A stretch of 64,000 nucleotides of DNA from Betaproteobacteria bacterium (lineage in GTDB: Bacteria > Pseudomonadota > Gammaproteobacteria > Burkholderiales > Ga0077523). The position numbers were made by a program, and so were the translations under genes. Position 1 is the stretch's first letter. Each line of letters begins with the position of its first letter. The notes beneath the pieces were generated by a model. It did no database searches, was not told the DNA's origin, and worked only from the letters and a program-made list of their open reading frames with translations. This document shows, one piece after another, positions 58,857 through 64,000 of the stretch. The stretch spans positions 1 through 64,000 of the forward strand of contig WGLR01000036.1 in assembly GCA_016125475.1 (NCBI GenBank), read 5' to 3'.

Positions 58857-61800
58857 ATGACGACTACCAGTACCGAACCCGTTCCCGGCGCGGAGGAAGA
58901 CCTCGATGCCGCCCGGCGCGAACTCCTCGCGCTCATGCTCGCGGAGGAAGCGGGTGCGGCCGCGTCCGCGGCTGAGACGATTCCGCGGGCCGACAGATCC
59001 GTTCCGCTGCCCCTGTCGAGCGCGCAGGAACGCATCTGGTTCCTCGAACAGTTCGAGCCGGGCAGTCCGCTCTACAACTTCCACGGCGTGCTGCGTCTCC
59101 AGGGCCCCCTGGACGCAGGCGCGCTCGGGCGTGCACTGGGCGCACTGGTCGACCGCCACGAGATCCTGCGCACCGAGATCGGCGAGACGGACGGCGTCCC
59201 TTTCCAGCGCGTGCGGGTGGCCGAGTCCGTGCCGCTCGAGGTCGTCGATCTGTCTGCCCTCCCGGCCGCGGACCGCGAGGCCGAGGCGCGCCGCGTCTCC
59301 CGTCGGGTGGCGCGGGAGCCATTCGACCTGCACGCGGGGCGGCTCCTGCGCGCATCCCTGCTCCGGCTCGCGCCGGAGGAGCACTGGCTGCTCGTGACGC
59401 TGCACCACATCGCCGCGGACAGCTGGTCGAGCGGCATCGTGTTCCGGGAACTCGCGGAGCTCTACGCGGCGACGGTCGAGAACCGGCCCGCCGAACTCGC
59501 GGACCTGCCCGTGCAGTACGGGGATTTCGCGTGCTGGCAGCGACGGCGCTTCGATTCCGGCGTGATGGACGCGAGTCGCGACTACTGGCTGAACAAGCTT
59601 GCCGGCGACCTGCCGCCGCTGGAACTGCCGGCGGACCGGCCGCGTCCGCCCGAGATCGCCTTCGACGGCGACGAAATGCCCGTGTCGATTCCGTCCGCGA
59701 CGGGCGCCGCGATGCGCCGGCTCGCGACGGCGGCGGGCACGACACCGTTCGTGGTGCTGCTCGCGGCCTTCCGCGTGCTGTTGTGGCGCTACAGCGGCCA
59801 GGCCGACACGACGATCGGCTCGCCGTTCGCGGACCGCCCGCATGTCGACACCGAAGCACTCATCGGGACATTCGTGAACAACGTCGTCCTGCGCACGCCC
59901 GTCGGCGCGGACGCCTCGTTTCGCGACCTGCTGTCGGCCGAGCACCGCACGTTCGTCGAGGCGACCGAGCACGGCGAGATGCCGTTCGAGCGACTCGTCC
60001 AGGCCATGCAGCCGGAGCGCGACCGGAGCCGCACGCCGCTCTTCCAGGCGATGTTCGCGTACCTCAATGCCCCGCAGGGCGCCGCGCGCCTGAAGGGCCT
60101 GACGCTCACGCCGCTCGTCGAGCATCCCGGCACGTCGGAGTTCGACCTGAGCCTGTACCTCGAACCGGATCCGGCCGGAACGGGCGCGTTTTCCGGTCGC
60201 ATCGAGTTCGCGACGGCACTGTTCGACCGGGAGCGGATGGCGTCGATGGCACGGCACTTCGTCCGGCTGCTGGGGGCGGCCGTGGCGACACCGGACGCGG
60301 CGCTGGCCGCGCTGCCGCTCATGGACGAGGAGGAGTGGACGCGTGTCGTGCGCGACTGGAACGCCACGCAGACCGTGTTCGACGGGCCGGGGACCGTGCA
60401 CGCGCGCTTCGAGCAGCAGGCGCGCGCCACGCCCGACGCGGTCGCGCTCGTGGCGGGCGACGTCGTGCTGGATTACCGGGCGCTGAACGAGCGCGCGAAC
60501 GCGATCGCGCATCGCCTGCGCGAACTGGGCGCGGCACCCGACGCGGGCGTCGGCATCATGATGCATCGCTCGGCGGATCTGGTGGCGGGTCTGCTCGGCA
60601 TCCTGAAGGCCGGGGCGGGATACGTGCCCCTCGATCCGTCGTTCCCGGCGGCCCGCATCGACTACATGCTCGACGACAGTCGCGTCGACCTCGTGCTCAC
60701 CGAAGCGGCGTTCGCGGACCGTCTCGCGACGGCCCGCGCACGCGTCGTCTGCGTGGACCGGGACGTTCCGTCCGGGGAAGAGCGTTTCCGCCAGGACCCG
60801 GCACCGACGGCAGCGCCCGAAAGTCTCGCCTACACGATCTACACGTCCGGTTCCACGGGGCAGCCGAAGGGCGTGCAGATCGAGCACCGCAACGTCGTCA
60901 ACTTCATCGGCTCCATCCTGGAGACCCCGGGCCTCGCCCGCGGCGACCGGCTGCTCGCCGTCACGACGGTGTCCTTCGACATCCACGTGCTCGAGATCTT
61001 CGGCCCCCTGCTCGCGGGCGGGACCGTGGTGCTCGCGACGCGCGACGACGCCATCGACGGGCGCAGGCTGCACGACCTGATCGTGGATCACGGCGTGACC
61101 GCGATGCAGGCCACGCCCGCGACGTGGCGTCTGCTCCTCGAGGTCTGGTCCATTCTCGAACCACCCCGTCTCGCGAAGATCCTGTGCGGCGGGGAGGCAT
61201 TCCCGCGTCCGGTCGCCGATGCGTTGCTGCCGCTCGCGGACGAGGTCTGGAACATGTACGGTCCCACCGAAACGACCGTGTGGTCCACGTGCGGACGCGT
61301 CACCGCGGGTCCGCAGGCACCCGACGTCGGCCGGCCGCTCGCTAACACCACGGTCTACGTACTGGACGAGCGATCCCGGCCCGTTCCCGCGGGAGTCTGG
61401 GGCGAACTCCACATCGGTGGCCAGGGGGTTGCGCGGGGGTATCTGCGGCGTCCGGAACTCAATGCCGAGCGCTTCGTGCCGGATCCCGTCGAGCCCGGCG
61501 GTCGCGTCTACCGGACCGGCGATCGCGCACGGTTCCGGCGGGACGGCACGCTGGAGATCGGCGCGCGCACCGACACGCAGATCAAGATCCGGGGCTACCG
61601 GGTGGAACTCGGCGAGATCGAGTCCGCGCTCGCGGCGCACGCCGCGGTCGGCGAAGCCGTCGCGCTCGTGCGGGAGGACCGTGCGGGTGACCAGCGTCTG
61701 GTCGCGTACCTGACCCCGCGCGGCACGGACAGACCCGACGCGGCGGCGCTGCAGCAGGCACTGCAGCAGAACCTGCCGGACTACATGATCCCGGGCGCGT

Positions 61801-62228
61801 TCGTCTGGCTGGACGAGATCCCGAGAACGCCCAATCGCAAGGTCGATCGCAAGGCCCTCCCGGCTCCGAGCGGTGAGGCGGCCGCCTGCGCGTCGGGCTA
61901 TGCGGAACCGCAGACGGACATGGAGAAGCTCGTCGCGGGCATCTTCGCCGAGGTGCTCGCGGTCGACCGGGTGGGACGCTACGACAACTTCTTCGACATC
62001 GGCGGGCACTCGCTGCTCGCGATGAAGGTGGTGGACCGCTTCCGGAAGGCGACGGGGCGCAGCATGCAGCCCGGCGAACTGTTCCAGCAGACCGTCGGCC
62101 AGATCGCCGCGCACCATTCGGCCGCCGGCCAGGCACCTGCGACACCGGCTCCGGCCGAGGCCGCGGCGTCCGCAGGCGGGCTGCGGTCCGTGTTCGGGAA
62201 ACTCTTCGACAGGAAGGGCCGGGGATGA
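58857..62228 (+). CDS. NRPS module C-A(Gly)-T
   Basis: This 1,123-residue protein has a condensation domain (about 50-480; LPLSSAQERIWFLEQ) whose active motif is HHIAADS, with Ser for the usual Gly. The adenylation domain (about 510-1000) has YTSGSTGQPKG (about 661), and a carrier has FFDIGGHSLLAMK (about 1044). Reading the pocket residues against the GrsA template gives D-I-L-Q-L-G-M-V-W-K, a known glycine code. It therefore probably adds glycine to the growing polyketide. No thioesterase or reductase domain follows, so release must occur through another protein. It starts with an acidic helical linker (EEDLDAARRELLALMLAEEA) and overlaps the next gene by 4 bases. Confidence 0.92.
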   Translation: MTTTSTEPVPGAEEDLDAARRELLALMLAEEAGAAASAAETIPRADRSVPLPLSSAQERIWFLEQFEPGSPLYNFHGVLRLQGPLDAGALGRALGALVDRHEILRTEIGETDGVPFQRVRVAESVPLEVVDLSALPAADREAEARRVSRRVAREPFDLHAGRLLRASLLRLAPEEHWLLVTLHHIAADSWSSGIVFRELAELYAATVENRPAELADLPVQYGDFACWQRRRFDSGVMDASRDYWLNKLAGDLPPLELPADRPRPPEIAFDGDEMPVSIPSATGAAMRRLATAAGTTPFVVLLAAFRVLLWRYSGQADTTIGSPFADRPHVDTEALIGTFVNNVVLRTPVGADASFRDLLSAEHRTFVEATEHGEMPFERLVQAMQPERDRSRTPLFQAMFAYLNAPQGAARLKGLTLTPLVEHPGTSEFDLSLYLEPDPAGTGAFSGRIEFATALFDRERMASMARHFVRLLGAAVATPDAALAALPLMDEEEWTRVVRDWNATQTVFDGPGTVHARFEQQARATPDAVALVAGDVVLDYRALNERANAIAHRLRELGAAPDAGVGIMMHRSADLVAGLLGILKAGAGYVPLDPSFPAARIDYMLDDSRVDLVLTEAAFADRLATARARVVCVDRDVPSGEERFRQDPAPTAAPESLAYTIYTSGSTGQPKGVQIEHRNVVNFIGSILETPGLARGDRLLAVTTVSFDIHVLEIFGPLLAGGTVVLATRDDAIDGRRLHDLIVDHGVTAMQATPATWRLLLEVWSILEPPRLAKILCGGEAFPRPVADALLPLADEVWNMYGPTETTVWSTCGRVTAGPQAPDVGRPLANTTVYVLDERSRPVPAGVWGELHIGGQGVARGYLRRPELNAERFVPDPVEPGGRVYRTGDRARFRRDGTLEIGARTDTQIKIRGYRVELGEIESALAAHAAVGEAVALVREDRAGDQRLVAYLTPRGTDRPDAAALQQALQQNLPDYMIPGAFVWLDEIPRTPNRKVDRKALPAPSGEAAACASGYAEPQTDMEKLVAGIFAEVLAVDRVGRYDNFFDIGGHSLLAMKVVDRFRKATGRSMQPGELFQQTVGQIAAHHSAAGQAPATPAPAEAAASAGGLRSVFGKLFDRKGRG

Positions 62229-63052
62229 CGCACGCCGACACCGTCGTTTCCGCGGCCGCTTCGGCGCGGGACCGCATCGAGCCGGTACTGGTCGGTGATC
62301 CCGGAAGCCGGATCTTCGTGTGCCGGCACGTTCCGCAGACGCCCCGTCACCCGGCGCGACTTGTCGTGCTCTGCTATCCGCTCGCGCACGAATACGAACG
62401 CTGTCACCGCGCCGTCCGCCAGCTTGCCGTCGCGCTCGCGCGGGCCGGTCTGCACGTCGTGCGATTCGACTATCGTGGCACCGGCGATTCCGATGGCGAA
62501 CCCGAAGACGTCTCCCTGGACGCGCTCTGCGAGGACGCGAACCGTGCGATCGCGCACGGCCTGCGACTGTCGGGGGCATCGGACGTCGCGCTGTTCGGCG
62601 TCCGGGCCGGCGCGACGGTGGCGGCGCGCGTCGCGGCAGCGCGCACCGACGTGACGGACGTCGTCTTCTGGAGTGCCGTGACGGACGGTGCCGCGCTGCG
62701 ACAGGAGTGGCTGGAACTCCAGCACCGCTTCGAGGCGGGCATGGGTTTCCCGGCCAGTGACGACCCCCCGCCCGAGATTCTCGGCATGCCCCTGTCCCGC
62801 GCGCTCGTGGACGGACTCCTGGCCGGCCCCGTCGCCTGTCCCTTCGGTGAAAGGGGCAGCGTCCGGCGCGCGCTCTGGCTCGGAGAAGCCGTGGACGGTG
62901 GCTGGGACGAGGCGATGCGTCGCGCCGGCATCGCCGTCACGCGCAGCGACACCGACGTTGCCGTACCCTGGCGTCAGGAACCGTCGGAGGCCGTCGTGCC
63001 CGTCCCCCTGCTGAACGAGATCGTGTCATGGCTCTCGACATCGAAGGCGTGA
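62225..63052 (+). CDS. alpha/beta hydrolase-like protein lacking the nucleophile
   Basis: This 275-residue alpha/beta-fold protein resembles the serine-aminopeptidase-like hydrolases of PKS/NRPS and exosortase-A loci: LVVLCYPLAHEYERCHRAVR (about 42-61) and VVRFDYRGTGDSDGEPED (about 79-96). At the nucleophile elbow it reads FGVRAGATVAA (about 121-131), with Arg where Ser or Cys is expected, and no catalytic His is visible at the C-terminus. It is probably non-catalytic and may support the neighbouring hydrolase. The start lies in the ATGA overlap with the NRPS gene, and it overlaps the next gene by 25 bases. Confidence 0.75.
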   Translation: MTHADTVVSAAASARDRIEPVLVGDPGSRIFVCRHVPQTPRHPARLVVLCYPLAHEYERCHRAVRQLAVALARAGLHVVRFDYRGTGDSDGEPEDVSLDALCEDANRAIAHGLRLSGASDVALFGVRAGATVAARVAAARTDVTDVVFWSAVTDGAALRQEWLELQHRFEAGMGFPASDDPPPEILGMPLSRALVDGLLAGPVACPFGERGSVRRALWLGEAVDGGWDEAMRRAGIAVTRSDTDVAVPWRQEPSEAVVPVPLLNEIVSWLSTSKA

Positions 63053-63969
63053 AGGAACGCGTCGTCCGGCTGGGACCGGACAGGACGCTCGTGGGCATTC
63101 TCACCGAGCCCGCCGGCCGTGCGCGTGCCGGTGACACCGCGCTCGTGCTCCTCAATTCCGGCCTGATCCACCGGGTCGGGCCCTCGCGTCTGTACGTCCG
63201 TCTCGCGCGCCGGCTCGCGGCGCTCGGCATGCCCGTCCTGCGGCTCGATCTGTCGAGCCTCGGCGACAGCGACGTGCGCGCGGACAACCTGCCCCTGCTC
63301 GAGGCGATCGTGCAGGATCCCCGCGACGCCATGAACGACCTCGCGGTCGCCGGCTATCGCCGGTTCGTCCTGTTCGGCATCTGCTCCGGGGCCTATGCGG
63401 CGTTCAAGACTGCCTGCGCCGACGAGCGCGTCGCGGGCGCGATACTCGTGAACCCGCAGGACTTCGTGGGTGACCCGGAATGGGTTTCCCACGCGTGGGC
63501 GCAGCGCTACTGGTCGAAATCCCTGTTCAGCCCGCGAGCGTGGCTGAATCTTCTCACCGGTCGCATCGAGTACCGGCGCCTCTTCACCGTGCTCTGGCGG
63601 CAGGCGACGCGGCTCGTGCGCGGCGGCGGGTCGAAGGTCGAGGACACGACCCGCGGCCTGAAGGCCGAACTGGATGCCGTGCTGGCCCGTGGCGCGCGAT
63701 TGCAGATGATCTTCTCGGCCGGGGACGTGAGCGTCGAGCAGTTCAGCATGATCCTCGGGCGGGACCTGTTCGACGCGTCCGCGCCGGACGAACTCGCCGC
63801 CCTGCAGCTCGACGATACCGACCATCTCTTCAGCCGCAGGGCTGACCAGGACCGGCTCGTCGACGGCGTCGTGGCGTGGCTCGAGTCGGGCCGTGAACTG
63901 GGGACGGCGTCGAGGGAAGGCTCTGCGCAGACCGGAAGTCCGTCGCCCGCGCGTGCCGCGGCGTCCTAG
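63028..63969 (+). CDS. alpha/beta hydrolase with Cys nucleophile
   Basis: This 313-residue alpha/beta hydrolase relative has VLLNSGLIHRVGPSRLYVRL (about 39-58), LRLDLSSLGDSDVR (about 71-84) and the nucleophile elbow FGICSGAYAAFK (about 113-124), in which Cys replaces Ser. A candidate acid is in IFSAGDVS (about 229-236), and the His is in LDDTDHLFSRR. Cys-containing hydrolases of this type occur in exosortase-A-linked loci and beside lipid or polyketide genes. It could hydrolyse or transfer the finished chain, since the last NRPS module has no thioesterase. It ends in a low-complexity Ala/Ser/Pro tail 31 bases before the window edge. Confidence 0.75.
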   Translation: MALDIEGVKERVVRLGPDRTLVGILTEPAGRARAGDTALVLLNSGLIHRVGPSRLYVRLARRLAALGMPVLRLDLSSLGDSDVRADNLPLLEAIVQDPRDAMNDLAVAGYRRFVLFGICSGAYAAFKTACADERVAGAILVNPQDFVGDPEWVSHAWAQRYWSKSLFSPRAWLNLLTGRIEYRRLFTVLWRQATRLVRGGGSKVEDTTRGLKAELDAVLARGARLQMIFSAGDVSVEQFSMILGRDLFDASAPDELAALQLDDTDHLFSRRADQDRLVDGVVAWLESGRELGTASREGSAQTGSPSPARAAAS

Positions 63970-64000
63970 CCCGCGTTTGTCACAGGTCGGCTCCGCCATG

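Overview
The window is a GC-rich chromosomal segment, most likely from a soil or water proteobacterium (beta or gamma). The pointers are a PEP-CTERM exported protein, a cyoABCD quinol oxidase, an IS1182-family element, integron-type attC hairpins, dense gene packing and frequent 4-base ATGA/GTGA overlaps. No rRNA, tRNA, CRISPR array, replication origin or integron integrase is visible.

Region 1 (1-5.2 kb) is a gene-cassette array without an integrase. Same-strand single-gene or toxin-antitoxin cassettes (DUF2971 protein, TumE/TumA pair, lone PIN-domain protein, small membrane protein, DJ-1/PfpI protein) are separated by attC hairpins whose RYYYAAC box usually touches the stop codon of the preceding gene. 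A complete IS1182-family element (896-2627) sits directly after the GTT of one attC site.

Region 2 (5.2-12.2 kb) holds ordinary accessory and metabolic genes: a zinc-free MDR oxidoreductase, a RibD-like reductase, a truncated YciI protein, and VOC, PPC and RidA proteins. It ends with an AraC regulator next to an NmrA-like/DUF1772 gene pair.

Region 3 (12.5-14.2 kb) is a second small cassette array of two cassettes of unknown function. It ends at an eroded copy of the same IS, again directly after an attC GTT.

Region 4 (14.4-35.5 kb) holds small membrane and enzyme genes, two methyltransferases, and a PQQ-type dehydrogenase divergent from cyoABCD. It also has a flavin monooxygenase, a DehI-like protein, a cytochrome c, an alpha/beta hydrolase and an aspartyl/asparaginyl beta-hydroxylase. 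Several genes here are broken: an in-frame TGA at 16652, a frameshifted YajG-like lipoprotein gene, and probably others.

Region 5 (36-64 kb) starts with a PEP-CTERM protein gene and a strong terminator. It is then filled by a hybrid NRPS-PKS biosynthetic cluster that runs to the window edge. In order it encodes a type II thioesterase, an Sfp-type phosphopantetheinyl transferase, a polysaccharide-deacetylase-like enzyme, an AL-KR-T-C-A(MT)-T megaenzyme, a KS-AT-KR-ACP protein, a stand-alone C-T protein with a degenerate condensation motif, a second KS-AT-KR-ACP, a C-A(Gly)-T protein and two alpha/beta-hydrolase-like proteins. The predicted product is an acyl- or hydroxyacyl-started peptide-polyketide with two beta-hydroxyl groups and a glycine. 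The most unusual parts are a PRMT-like methyltransferase inserted in the first amino-acid-activating A domain, the AV-for-HH condensation domain, and a hydrolase pair in which one member lacks its nucleophile.
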